DNA of 64,000 nucleotides, from contig NZ_CP028414.1 of the NCBI RefSeq assembly GCF_000148585.2, positions 1,417,501 to 1,481,500 of the forward strand. The letters run 5' to 3'. The notes beneath the pieces are model-generated. The model was not told the origin of the DNA and did not search any database. It was given only the letters and a program-made list of their open reading frames with translations. The position numbers were made by a program, and so were the translations under genes. Within the stretch, counting starts at the first letter, position 1. Each line of letters opens with the position of its first letter. The stretch comes from Streptococcus mitis NCTC 12261 (GTDB lineage: Bacteria > Bacillota > Bacilli > Lactobacillales > Streptococcaceae). Positions 34,299 to 43,216 of the stretch are shown piece after piece.

Positions 34299-34402
34299 TA
34301 CTCTTCGAAAATCTCTTCAAACCACGTCAGCGTCGCCTTACCGTACTCAAGTACAGCTTGCGGCTAGCTTCCTAGTTCGCTCTTTGATTTTCATTGAGTA
34401 TA
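34299..34402 (+). repeat. BOX-type repeat (boxA + boxC)
   Basis: TACTCTTCGAAAATCTCTTC to TTTCATTGAGTATA, 104 nt, nearly the same sequence as the element at 3371. It contains the BOXA1R core as complement (GTCAGCGTCGCCTTACCGTA). It starts right after the scrR TAA. Confidence 0.82.
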
Positions 34403-34410
34403 AGCACAAG

Positions 34411-34440
34411 AAAACTCAGACCAATTCGTCTGAGTTTTTT
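34411..34440. terminator. Terminator between scrR and mvaA (convergent)
   Basis: AAAACTCAGAC, CAATTC, GTCTGAGTTTTTT: an 11-bp stem with T/A tracts on both sides. Confidence 0.8.
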
Positions 34441-35714
34441 ATAATCTTAAATTTTCGAGATAGCGCTGGGCTGTCTCAAGGTTAAAGGTTTTATCTGCGA
34501 TAAGTTGCTCGACTAGGGGAGCAACTTCAGATTCACTGGCACCTGCTAGGAGAGCCAAGGATTTGGCCTGCAATTTCATGTGCCCTTGCTGAATCCCTGT
34601 GCTCACCAAGGCTTTGAGAGCCGCAAAGTTTTGGGCAAGACCGATAGACACGATAAGCTGAGCTAATTCTTTAGCAGATGGATTTCCCAGTAGTTCATGA
34701 CTGAGGGCTACACGAGGGTTGAGACCGATAGAGCCACCCTTTGTCGCTACAGGCATAGGCAGGGTCATCTCACCGACCAATTCTTCTCTTTCAAGGTCCA
34801 GCGTCCATTGACTAAGACCTTGATAGCGTCCATCTCGACTGGCAAAGACATGAGCCCCTGCTTCAATAGCACGCCAGTCATTACCAGTGGCTATTAAAAT
34901 GGCATCTATACCATTAAAAATCCCTTTATTATGAGTAGCAGCTCGGTAAGTATCAGCCTGCGCAAACTGACTAGCCAAGGCTATCTTCTCCGCAAATTTC
35001 TCGTCCTTGATCCTTTTGGCGGCTCAAGTATCGAAAGGCGATACGACAGCTTGCAGTCACCAGAGAATCGGTCGCGTAATTAGACAGGATTCCCATGAGA
35101 CTCTGTCCCTGACTGAGTTCTTCTAAGACTGGTTTCAAGGCTTCCAGCATGGTGTTGAGCATATTAGCTCCCATAGCTTCCTGGGTATCGACATGGAGAT
35201 AAACAACGAGAAAGTCTGTTTCACCTTTGATCTGCTCTACATGCAAATCACGCGCCCCACCTCCACGTTTAACGATAGAAGGATAGGCTTGATTGGCAAG
35301 TTCCAAGAGTTCGGCTTTCTTGCTGGCAATTTTCTCTTGCGCTTGTTCAGGATTAGCAACTTGATAAAGAGCTACCTGCCCAATCATCTGGCGCTCATGG
35401 ACTTGGGCAATAAAACCGCCTGCTCGCTTGATGATTTTACTGGCATAGCTGGCCGCAGCAACCACTGAGGGTTCTTCTGTCACATAGGGAACTGTGTATT
35501 CCTGACCGTTAACGAGAACCTCTGGGACCAGCGAATAAGGCAGAGAAAAAGTTCCCACTACATTCTCACTCAGCTGGTCTGCCACAGTCACACTAATCTG
35601 TTCATCCTGCTCCAAACTCACTTGCTTCTCAGGACTAAGGAGCGCCTGAGCTTTTAACAGCTCGAGGCGCTCTTGGTATGATTTTTTAGAAAATCCATTC
35701 CAACTTATCTTCAT
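34439..35714 (-). pseudogene. mvaA: Hydroxymethylglutaryl-CoA reductase (class II), split by a +1 frameshift
   Basis: Two abutting frames together give a full-length class II HMG-CoA reductase of about 424 residues. Frame one (35714 to 34971) starts MKISWNGFSKKSYQERLE, has ENVVGTFSLP and EEPSVVAAAS, and runs to YLSRQKDQGREI, then turns into CGEDSLG and stops. Frame two resumes with ASQFAQADTYRAATHNKGIF and ends YLENLRL. Removing one base in the AAA at 34994-34996 joins them as ...REIAEKIALASQFAQ. The enzyme makes mevalonate for isoprenoids, normally essential in streptococci, so an inactivating mutation would be surprising; a sequence error is likely. It overlaps mvaS by one base (TAATG). Confidence 0.88.
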
Positions 35715-36886
35715 TATTTTTCAACCTTGCTATAACGGCGTTGGTGGTCAACAATTTCAACCAAGGCAAAATCTTGATTTTCATAGCCAGCAAACTGGGC
35801 AGAATTTGTTTCGTCTAACTCTACTTCCTCAAAGAAGACTTTTTCATAGTCTGCAACAGACAGGGCAGTTCGTTGGTTGAGCTTGTTCAAACGGTCCTTA
35901 TCCAGATAAGCTTCATATCCTTCAACCAATTCACCGCTAAAGAACTCAGCTACAGCCCCACTTCCGTAACTATAAAGGGCAATTTTATCCCCAGCCTTCA
36001 AGCTATCTGTATTTTCCAAGAGAGACAAGAGTCCGAGGAAGAGGGAACCTGTATAGATATTTCCCACCTTTTGACTGTAGAGAATAGACTGGTCAAAATG
36101 CTTTTGCAAGAGGTCTTTTTTCTCTTGCGGCAGGCTCTTATCCATGATTTTTTTCAAGCCTTTTAGCGCTAATTTAGGATAAGGCAAGTGGAAGCAAACC
36201 GCAGCAAAATCATCTAAGGTAAGCTGGTAGCGTTTTTGGTATTCAAGCCAAGTCGTTTTCAAACTATCTAGATATTGCTGGGTAGAATAGACACCATTTA
36301 CATAAGGGGTTGTTGAGTAATTTGGACGCCAGAAATCCATGATGTCACGAGTCTGAGCTACATTGTCATTATTAAAGGCCATAATGCGTGGATTCTGTGT
36401 AATCAACATAGCCACACTTCCAGCACCCTGAGTGGGTTCTCCAGGTGTTTCAATACCATATTTGGCAATATCACTGGCAATAACCAAAACTTTGGACTCT
36501 GGAGAATTTTCCACATGCAATTTGGCATAATGAAGGGCAGCTGTCGCTCCATAGCAGGCTTCTTTAATCTCGAAACTACGAGCAAAGGGCTGGATGCCCA
36601 GCAAACCATGCACAAAGACGGCTGCAGCTTTACTTTGGTCAATTCCTGACTCAGTAGCTACAATGACCATATCAATTTCTGCTCTTTCTTGCTCCGTTAA
36701 AATAGAATCACTTGCACTGGCCGCCAAGGTCACGATATCCTCAGTTAGGGGCGCAATACTCAATTCCTTGAGTAAGAGTCCTTTACTTAATTTTTCAGGG
36801 TCAATTCCCCTCGCTTCTGCTAAGTCTTGTAATTTCAAGACATATTGACCGGTCGCAAAACCAATCTTATCAATACCGATTGTCAT
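35714..36886 (-). CDS. mvaS: Hydroxymethylglutaryl-CoA synthase
   Basis: 390 residues from MTIGIDKIGFATGQYVL. The ATG at 36886 has AGAGG upstream; the frame is open eight codons further. EIKEACYGATAALHYA holds the catalytic cysteine (near 111). FHLPYPKLALKGL carries the catalytic histidine region, and the GNIYTGSLFLGL loop is also a thiolase-fold signature of this family. It condenses acetyl-CoA with acetoacetyl-CoA, the step before MvaA. First gene of the mvaS-mvaA operon. Confidence 0.93.
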   Translation of the reverse strand: MTIGIDKIGFATGQYVLKLQDLAEARGIDPEKLSKGLLLKELSIAPLTEDIVTLAASASDSILTEQERAEIDMVIVATESGIDQSKAAAVFVHGLLGIQPFARSFEIKEACYGATAALHYAKLHVENSPESKVLVIASDIAKYGIETPGEPTQGAGSVAMLITQNPRIMAFNNDNVAQTRDIMDFWRPNYSTTPYVNGVYSTQQYLDSLKTTWLEYQKRYQLTLDDFAAVCFHLPYPKLALKGLKKIMDKSLPQEKKDLLQKHFDQSILYSQKVGNIYTGSLFLGLLSLLENTDSLKAGDKIALYSYGSGAVAEFFSGELVEGYEAYLDKDRLNKLNQRTALSVADYEKVFFEEVELDETNSAQFAGYENQDFALVEIVDHQRRYSKVEK

Positions 36887-36960
36887 ATTTACCTCTGTTT
36901 TATCATTCATTGTAAAAAATCGTTCTATACTATTTTATCACAAATAGCAGTAAAAGAGAG

Positions 36961-36991
36961 AAAAAAGACTTGATTCACCAAATCAAGTCTC
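36961..36991 (-). terminator. Terminator of the ThrE gene pair
   Basis: Complement: AGACTTGATT, short loop, AATCAAGTCT, TTTTTT, just past the stop at 37000. Confidence 0.75.
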
Positions 36992-36999
36992 TTGTTAGT

Positions 37000-37449
37000 C
37001 TAACGATTATGCTGTTTTCGTAAGTAAGAATACAGTCTAAGAATCACTGTTCCGCTAGCCATTCCAATGGAAATCACCAAAGCCAACATAACAACCAAGG
37101 TTGCACTAGCAATGGCATGACTGTAATCTCCCGTCACAAAAAAGGCAGTTGTCCGATAGGAGAGATAACCCGGAACCAGAGGTGCCAAGATTGCCAAGAT
37201 AAAGACTACAGCAGGTGTCTTATAAAGAATACTTAAAATCTGGCTGACACAAGAACCGATAATGGCTGCAATAAAAGTAGCCACAATAACATTGGTCGGT
37301 TCCTTGAGCAAAAGATAAATTAGCCAGACAGCCATGCCCAAAATTCCTCCTGGTAAGAGCATAGAACGTTGAACATTGAGTACGATTAAAAAAGTGATTA
37401 TAGCAAGAAGACTTGCTACTGCTTGTAATAAAAAGGTTGTTAGTGTCAT
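37000..37449 (-). CDS. ThrE-type exporter, small subunit (DUF3815/ThrE_2)
   Basis: 149 residues, almost all hydrophobic, with about five membrane segments (LLQAVASLLAIITFLIVL, then VFILAILAPLVPGYLSYRT). It matches the ThrE_2 half that, with the following family, makes a two-gene threonine/serine exporter-like pair. It begins one base after the stop of the larger partner. The transported compound is not known in streptococci. Confidence 0.82.
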   Translation of the reverse strand: MTLTTFLLQAVASLLAIITFLIVLNVQRSMLLPGGILGMAVWLIYLLLKEPTNVIVATFIAAIIGSCVSQILSILYKTPAVVFILAILAPLVPGYLSYRTTAFFVTGDYSHAIASATLVVMLALVISIGMASGTVILRLYSYLRKQHNR

Positions 37450-37450
37450 A

Positions 37451-38209
37451 TTAGTTCATCAATACCAAGGCGACAGAAGTTCCCGCCCCTAAAGCAAGGG
37501 TAATGAGCAGGGATTCAAACATCTTACTCATACCAGAGTTTATGTGGTTGGTCATAATATCACGAACCGCATTGGTCAAGGCAATACCTGGTACAAACGG
37601 CATGACCGCACCAGCTATAATCAAATCTGCCGTTGAAGGAAAACCTGTGTAGCGAGCCCAAAACTGGGCTATCATCCCAAAGACAAAGGCTCCAGCAAAT
37701 GCTGTCACAAAGGGAATTCGGATAAACTTCTCTACATAGAGGGAAAAGGCAAAACCAAATAAGGTAGCCACTCCTGCCCCAAGTGCGTCGTAGATATTTC
37801 CACTAAACATAATTGAAAAGAAAGGAGCACTAAAGGTCGCAGCCAGAGTTACCTGCAACTTAGTATAAGGAAGAGGTTGGGCTTGCAAAGCCTTCAATTG
37901 CTTGAACGCTGTCTCTAAATCAATCTGCCCCCCTACCAACTGACGAGAAATCTGGTTGACATCGCAGACTTTTTCAATATTATAAGAAGAGGAGGTCACG
38001 CGTTTCATTCGCGAAATATTGGTATTTTCAATGGAGAAAAAGATTGCGGCAGGCATAGCCAGAACATTGCAATCCAAAATTCCCTGCGAATGCGCAATAC
38101 GAATCATGGTATCTTCTACACGATGAATCTCTGAACCACTTTTAAGGAGAATGGTTCCTGCTAACATAATCACATCGATGACGGCATTTAATTCTCTTGA
38201 TTCTTCCAT
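37451..38209 (-). CDS. ThrE-type exporter, large subunit (DUF1212/ThrE)
   Basis: 252 residues. A soluble N-terminal part (LKSGSEIHRVEDTMIRIAHS is the DUF1212 signature) is followed by about five membrane segments (AGAVMPFVPGIALTNAVRDIM). Paired with the small subunit immediately downstream. Export of Thr/Ser is known for the fused corynebacterial ThrE; extension to this pair is inference. Confidence 0.83.
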   Translation of the reverse strand: MEESRELNAVIDVIMLAGTILLKSGSEIHRVEDTMIRIAHSQGILDCNVLAMPAAIFFSIENTNISRMKRVTSSSYNIEKVCDVNQISRQLVGGQIDLETAFKQLKALQAQPLPYTKLQVTLAATFSAPFFSIMFSGNIYDALGAGVATLFGFAFSLYVEKFIRIPFVTAFAGAFVFGMIAQFWARYTGFPSTADLIIAGAVMPFVPGIALTNAVRDIMTNHINSGMSKMFESLLITLALGAGTSVALVLMN

Positions 38210-38257
38210 GCGTTCCTCCTTTTATCAACTCCTACTATTCTATCACAAATCCGGAGT

Positions 38258-38295
38258 CAAAAAAAATCTTTGCCATGAAATCATGACAAAGATTC
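38258..38295 (-). terminator. Terminator of the gmk-to-stkP gene series
   Basis: Complement: AATCTTTGTCATG, loop, CATGGCAAAGATT with one mismatch, then eight T residues, directly after the stkP stop. Confidence 0.82.
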
Positions 38296-38297
38296 GT

Positions 38298-40211
38298 TTA
38301 ATCACGAGAATTTTCGTGATTTCCTTCACTATTTGGTTGACTCGGAGTAGGAACCGTTCCTTGTTGATTTCCTTGCTGGCCACCTTGTTGATTCCCTTGA
38401 TTTGGAGTAGTAGGTGAACCTTGGTTACCACGTTGAACTGACGTTGAAGAGGAACTTGATGGTGGTGTTTTGGGTTTATAAATAGAAATTTTAACACGAG
38501 TAGTGCTCAAGTCTACTTTTTCGCCTGCTTTTGGACTTTGCTCTATAACAGTCCCCTCAGCAGTTCCTTCAGGAGCTTTAGACACTTCTACAACTTCGAT
38601 ATTAGCTTTTTTAATGTCATATATCTCTGTAAGATTATTGACTGCAAATTCTCGGCTAGAACCAATATAGCTTGGCATTGAAATAGAATTTACTTTTTTA
38701 GCAACTGTCAAAACTATTTGAGTTGCCTTGCTAAGATCATAGGTTGTTCCCTCCGGTAAACTTTGTTTCATGATTGTACCGGCTTCGATTTCGTTGGATT
38801 CTTCTTCCTCAATCTTAATCAGATTTTCTGGAACCTTCTTACCCTTCAATTCTGCCACTACATCACTGGACTTTCTTCCGAGATAATTTCCGAGTTGGAA
38901 AGACTGCTGACCAGAAGACACAATCAAATTAATTTTTGTTCCTTCTTTACGTGTTTTACCAGCTTCAGGGTCTGTACGAATAACCCGACCTTCTTCAACC
39001 TTATCACTGGACTCTGATTTTTCTTCACCAACCTCAAAATTGGCTTTTTTTAGAGCCTCTTTAGCCTCTGCAACCGTCTGACCTGCCACATTTGGAATAG
39101 CAATGGTAGCGGGCGTTCTATATAAAATCCATACCAAGGATGCCACAACCAACAAGAAGGTCGCAAATAAAATTGGATAACGTGCTTTCATACGACGACG
39201 TTTGGTTGGCTTTGAACTAGGTACTGTTTTTTCTGTCTGATGAGGTTGGGGCTTAGGTTGAGGTCTTCCCTCTTGTACCGGAGCTTTAGGAATAGAAGTC
39301 AAGGTACTTTGCGGTACTTTAGGAAGAGTTTTAGTATCTGCCTTAGTTGCATCGTCAAAGACTAGCTTTGGTTCATTACGACGATTATAAGACAAACTAC
39401 TCGACAAATCCACATACATTTCAGCGACTGATTTGTAACGATCTGTTAATTTCTTAGCAGTTGCCTTGATAACAACATTTTCTAATGCCTGAGGCACAGA
39501 TGGATTTTCAGCTATAACCGACGGCAGAGGTTTCTGGAAATGCTGGAGGGCGATGGTTACCGCACTATCCCCATCGTAAGGAATATGACCTGTCAGCATC
39601 TCATAGAAAATAATCCCCATGGCATAGATATCACTCTGCACAGTTGCTTTAGAACCACGCGCCTGCTCTGGCGATAAATAATGAACGGAACCCAGCATTG
39701 AGTTGGTCTGAGTCAAACTCGTCTCTGCAAAGGCTACTGCAATCCCAAAGTCTGTAACCTTGGCAGTCCCATCTGGGGTCAAAAGGATATTTTGCGGTTT
39801 CAAATCCCTGTGAACAATTCCTCGAGTATGGGCTAAGCGCATAGCCAAGAGGATTTGTCCCATGATTCGAACCGCTTCTTCATTTGAAAGAGGGTGATGT
39901 TCCTTGATATAGCGTTTGAGGTCTAATCCAGCAACATATTCCATTGCAAGATACTGTTGTCCCTCTTCTTCACCGATATCTGTAATCCGAACGATATGAG
40001 GATGGTCCAGATCCGCCATGGCTCTCGCTTCCCGCTGGAAACGCGCCACAGCAATCGGGTCTGTCTGGTAGTTGGTTCTCAGGACCTTTACTGCCACTTC
40101 TTCCCCGTCTAGAATCAAATCTTTAGCCAAGTAAACATCTGCCATGCCTCCTCGACCAATCTGTTTGAGAATCCGATACCGCCCGGCAAAAATCTTGCCG
40201 ATTTGGATCAT
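38298..40211 (-). CDS. stkP: Serine/threonine protein kinase with three PASTA repeats
   Basis: 637 residues. The kinase domain (1-270) has [17 protein letters not shown] (ATP lysine near 42), [11 protein letters not shown] (catalytic Asp near 134), DFG and the activation loop [13 protein letters not shown] proline-rich juxtamembrane stretch, one membrane helix (near 342-362) and extracellular PASTA repeats follow. I count three repeats (starting [27 protein letters not shown] and [13 protein letters not shown]) where pneumococcal StkP as I recall has four. About 60 residues rich in Gly, Gln, Asn, Ser and Pro close the protein, absent from the pneumococcal form. It senses cell-wall fragments and controls division. 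ATGA overlap with phpP. Confidence 0.94.
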   Translation of the reverse strand: MIQIGKIFAGRYRILKQIGRGGMADVYLAKDLILDGEEVAVKVLRTNYQTDPIAVARFQREARAMADLDHPHIVRITDIGEEEGQQYLAMEYVAGLDLKRYIKEHHPLSNEEAVRIMGQILLAMRLAHTRGIVHRDLKPQNILLTPDGTAKVTDFGIAVAFAETSLTQTNSMLGSVHYLSPEQARGSKATVQSDIYAMGIIFYEMLTGHIPYDGDSAVTIALQHFQKPLPSVIAENPSVPQALENVVIKATAKKLTDRYKSVAEMYVDLSSSLSYNRRNEPKLVFDDATKADTKTLPKVPQSTLTSIPKAPVQEGRPQPKPQPHQTEKTVPSSKPTKRRRMKARYPILFATFLLVVASLVWILYRTPATIAIPNVAGQTVAEAKEALKKANFEVGEEKSESSDKVEEGRVIRTDPEAGKTRKEGTKINLIVSSGQQSFQLGNYLGRKSSDVVAELKGKKVPENLIKIEEEESNEIEAGTIMKQSLPEGTTYDLSKATQIVLTVAKKVNSISMPSYIGSSREFAVNNLTEIYDIKKANIEVVEVSKAPEGTAEGTVIEQSPKAGEKVDLSTTRVKISIYKPKTPPSSSSSTSVQRGNQGSPTTPNQGNQQGGQQGNQQGTVPTPSQPNSEGNHENSRD

Positions 40212-40948
40212 TCTGTTTCCTCCTCATTAACAGCAATAAGGGCAACTGTGATGTTGTCTAAACCACCCGCATTGTTGGCAAAACGGATCAAGGTTGCTGC
40301 CTTATCTGCCAAAGAAATATCGCTGGTTACAATATCAGAAATCTCACTGCCTGAAATCATATTTGTCAAGCCATCACTATTGAGTAAGAGATAGTCTCCC
40401 GGCTCAAGGGTGATCATTCCAAAATCAGGCTGAATTTCGTCTTTTTGACCGATTGACTGGGTAATAATATTTTTCTGTGGATGGCTAGCAGCTTCTTCAG
40501 GTGTCAATTGACCTGCCTTAAGCAATTCATTGACCAAAGAATGGTCGCTCGTTAACTGGTGGTATTCTTCTCCACGAATCAAACCGATACGAGAATCCCC
40601 AATGTGGGCATAGATAGCCTGATTATCAATAATGGCTACAGCCTCAAGGGTTGTTCCCATTCCTTTATAGGCTTCATTTTGTCCCAATTGGTTAATCCTT
40701 TGATTTTCAATCTCAAGGTTGTTAGCAAACCATTCACGTACTTCATTAACTGTATCGATTTGAGTATCTACCCAAGCTACACCTAGGTCTGTTACCGCCA
40801 TTTCACTAGCGATATTCCCTGCGCGATGACCTCCCATACCATCAGCTAGGATAATCATAGTACGTCCAGCTCTATTGACATAGTGGTTGACATAGTCTTG
40901 GTTATTTGTTCGTTTCTGACCAACATCTGTTAATAATGAAATTTCCAT
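40208..40948 (-). CDS. phpP: PP2C-type protein phosphatase
   Basis: 246 residues of the PPM/PP2C family. The metal-binding motifs DYVNHYVN (first Asp region), [28 protein letters not shown] and [12 protein letters not shown], then a late DNITV, hold the conserved aspartates. It dephosphorylates StkP and its substrates, here encoded immediately downstream with a 4-bp overlap so that kinase and phosphatase are co-produced. Confidence 0.95.
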   Translation of the reverse strand: MEISLLTDVGQKRTNNQDYVNHYVNRAGRTMIILADGMGGHRAGNIASEMAVTDLGVAWVDTQIDTVNEVREWFANNLEIENQRINQLGQNEAYKGMGTTLEAVAIIDNQAIYAHIGDSRIGLIRGEEYHQLTSDHSLVNELLKAGQLTPEEAASHPQKNIITQSIGQKDEIQPDFGMITLEPGDYLLLNSDGLTNMISGSEISDIVTSDISLADKAATLIRFANNAGGLDNITVALIAVNEEETE

Positions 40949-40962
40949 GTGTTAGTTCCTTC

Positions 40963-42279
40963 CTAATCCGATATCTTACGAAATTGACTGATAAAAAATC
41001 CATCACTTCCATACAATTCAGGTGTAATGAGGATACAGCCGTCTTTCATGATATCCTTACATTCATGTTCTAGTGTAACCTGCTCAAATTCAGGATGACT
41101 TTCTAAAAATGCCTGTACGACTTGAAAGTTCTCCTCTGAGACAATAGTACAGGTACTATAAGTTATTATACCACCTTTGCGTAGTGTTTGACAAACACTA
41201 CCTAATATTTCTAGCTGAATTTCCTGCAAGGACGCGAAATCTGCCGTTTCTTTATTGTATTTGATGTCTGGTTTTCGGCGCAGAAGACCGATTCCTGAAC
41301 AGGGAGCATCTACCAAAATCTTATCAAATGAATCCTGACCAAAAAACTCATGCACCTTTCTGGCATCTAATTTTTGCATTTGAACCCGATCTGCAACTCC
41401 CAAACGTTGGGCATTTTCTTGTATTAAGTCCAACTTATGGTCGTACAAGTCCAGAGCAGTAACCTGACCTGTCGTTAGATAAGAGGCTATATGGGCTGTT
41501 TTCCCACCTGGAGCCGCACAGGCATCTAGAACCTGCTCACCACCTTGTAAATCAAGAGTGGGAGCAACCAGCTGACTAGACTCGTCTTGGATAGTAATAG
41601 CCCCCTCTGAAAATAGGTCATGGCCTGCAAAATGCCCCTGCTCCTTGACGAGACCAAAAACAGACAAAGGTGAATCACTGGCCTCCAACAAGACTTGGAT
41701 TTCTTCTTTTCGTCCTAGGTCCGTTACACGAATACTAGCCTTGTTGCGCACCAAAAGGCTTTCAAAGATAGCTTGAGCTCGCTCTTCTCCGTATTCTTCC
41801 TTGAGCTTGGCAACTAGCCAAACTGGAAGAGAATAGGCAATAGAATCACGCTTGTTTTTTCGCTTGATGCTAGCAATATCTGGCCAGCCTTCACGCAAGA
41901 TACGGCGAAGGACAGCGTTGACCAATTTTTCACTGCCTTTTTTACGGACTTTGGCCAATTCTACTGCTTCATTGACCACAGCATGGTCTGGAATCTTGTC
42001 CAAATAGCGGAGCTGGTAAGCACTCATGAGAAGAAGGACATAAAGCCAACTATCTAACTGGTCTCTGTCTTCGATAAAGTGGGATAGGTACCATTCCAGA
42101 GTCAGTTTACGGGCTACCGTTCCATAGACCAGCTCGGTCACCAAGCCCTTGTCTGCTGCCGAAAGTTGACTTCCCTTGAAATGCTTATTTAAGGCGATAT
42201 TTGAGTATGCTTGATTGATAAAAACATCCTCTAATACTGCTAGGGCTAAACTTCTAGCCGTTTCTACTTTAGTCACCAA
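40963..42279 (-). CDS. rsmB: 16S rRNA (cytosine-967-C5) methyltransferase
   Basis: 438 residues. An N-terminal NusB-like helical domain ([20 protein letters not shown]) is followed by a Rossmann methyltransferase with AdoMet motif [35 protein letters not shown] (motif IV cysteine) and [12 protein letters not shown] (catalytic cysteine). Its start overlaps fmt by 11 bp; both sit in the usual priA-fmt-rsmB-phpP-stkP order. Confidence 0.95.
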   Translation of the reverse strand: MVTKVETARSLALAVLEDVFINQAYSNIALNKHFKGSQLSAADKGLVTELVYGTVARKLTLEWYLSHFIEDRDQLDSWLYVLLLMSAYQLRYLDKIPDHAVVNEAVELAKVRKKGSEKLVNAVLRRILREGWPDIASIKRKNKRDSIAYSLPVWLVAKLKEEYGEERAQAIFESLLVRNKASIRVTDLGRKEEIQVLLEASDSPLSVFGLVKEQGHFAGHDLFSEGAITIQDESSQLVAPTLDLQGGEQVLDACAAPGGKTAHIASYLTTGQVTALDLYDHKLDLIQENAQRLGVADRVQMQKLDARKVHEFFGQDSFDKILVDAPCSGIGLLRRKPDIKYNKETADFASLQEIQLEILGSVCQTLRKGGIITYSTCTIVSEENFQVVQAFLESHPEFEQVTLEHECKDIMKDGCILITPELYGSDGFFISQFRKISD

Positions 42280-43204
42280 ATCGTTCTCCTACAGTCAATG
42301 TACGTCCAACTCCATTGAGGAAGGAAGCAATGTCCATCTTAGGTTTACCAGCTGGCTGCACTTGTTTGAGGGATAGAGCCCCTTCTGCCGTTGCGACAAT
42401 CAATTCTTTCTTACCAGTAGAGAGAATCTCACCTGGATTTCCCTGACCTTCTACTGGTAGTGCTTCATAAATCTTAAAGCGGTCGCCCTTAAGGAAAGTA
42501 TGGGCAACAGGCCAGGGGTTCATGCCACGGATTTGGTTAAAGAGTTGACGATTGGTTTTGTTCCAGTCCAGTTTTTCTTCCTCTGGCTTGATATTTAGCG
42601 AGAAAGTGACCTGACTTGGATCCTGCGGTTCAGGTTTGATTTCCCCAGCAATGTAGGCAGGCAAAGTGTCCAAAAGCAAATCACGACCAACTAGCGCCAA
42701 TTTCTCAAACAAGGTGCCGACATTGTCCTCATCCGTGATTGGAATACTGCGACGAGAAATCATATCTCCTGCATCCATTTCCTTCACCATTTCCATGATG
42801 GTCACACCAGCTTCCTCATCCCCTTGAATCAAGGCATAATGGATAGGCGCACCACCACGGTGTTTGGGAAGAAGGGAAGCGTGAACATTGACCGCAAAGT
42901 CCATGCTATCAAGGAGTTTACTTGGCAGAAACTGCCCAAAAGCAGCAGTCACAATTCCATCTGCTCCTAGCTTCATAATAGCTTCCATCTCAGGACTTCC
43001 AGATAATTTTTCAGGTTGATAAATAGGAAGCCCTGCTTCCTTGGCAGCCTGCTTGACTGGGGTTTCTTGAATCACTTTTTTTCGCCCAACAGCACGGTCC
43101 GGCTGGGTCACAACGGCTAGAATTTCGTAACGGTCATCTGTCAAAAGTCCTTTTAAGACTGTTGCTGAAAAGTCGGGTGTCCCCATAAAGATTAATTTTG
43201 TCAT
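42269..43204 (-). CDS. fmt: Methionyl-tRNA formyltransferase
   Basis: 311 residues. The formyl-transferase core has [10 protein letters not shown] at the start, the [20 protein letters not shown] catalytic block (Asn, His) and [13 protein letters not shown] with the catalytic Asp. A C-terminal OB-like domain binds initiator tRNA. It formylates Met-tRNA for initiation. Adjacent to priA (12 bp). Confidence 0.96.
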   Translation of the reverse strand: MTKLIFMGTPDFSATVLKGLLTDDRYEILAVVTQPDRAVGRKKVIQETPVKQAAKEAGLPIYQPEKLSGSPEMEAIMKLGADGIVTAAFGQFLPSKLLDSMDFAVNVHASLLPKHRGGAPIHYALIQGDEEAGVTIMEMVKEMDAGDMISRRSIPITDEDNVGTLFEKLALVGRDLLLDTLPAYIAGEIKPEPQDPSQVTFSLNIKPEEEKLDWNKTNRQLFNQIRGMNPWPVAHTFLKGDRFKIYEALPVEGQGNPGEILSTGKKELIVATAEGALSLKQVQPAGKPKMDIASFLNGVGRTLTVGERFGD

Positions 43205-43216
43205 ATCTTCTCCTTC

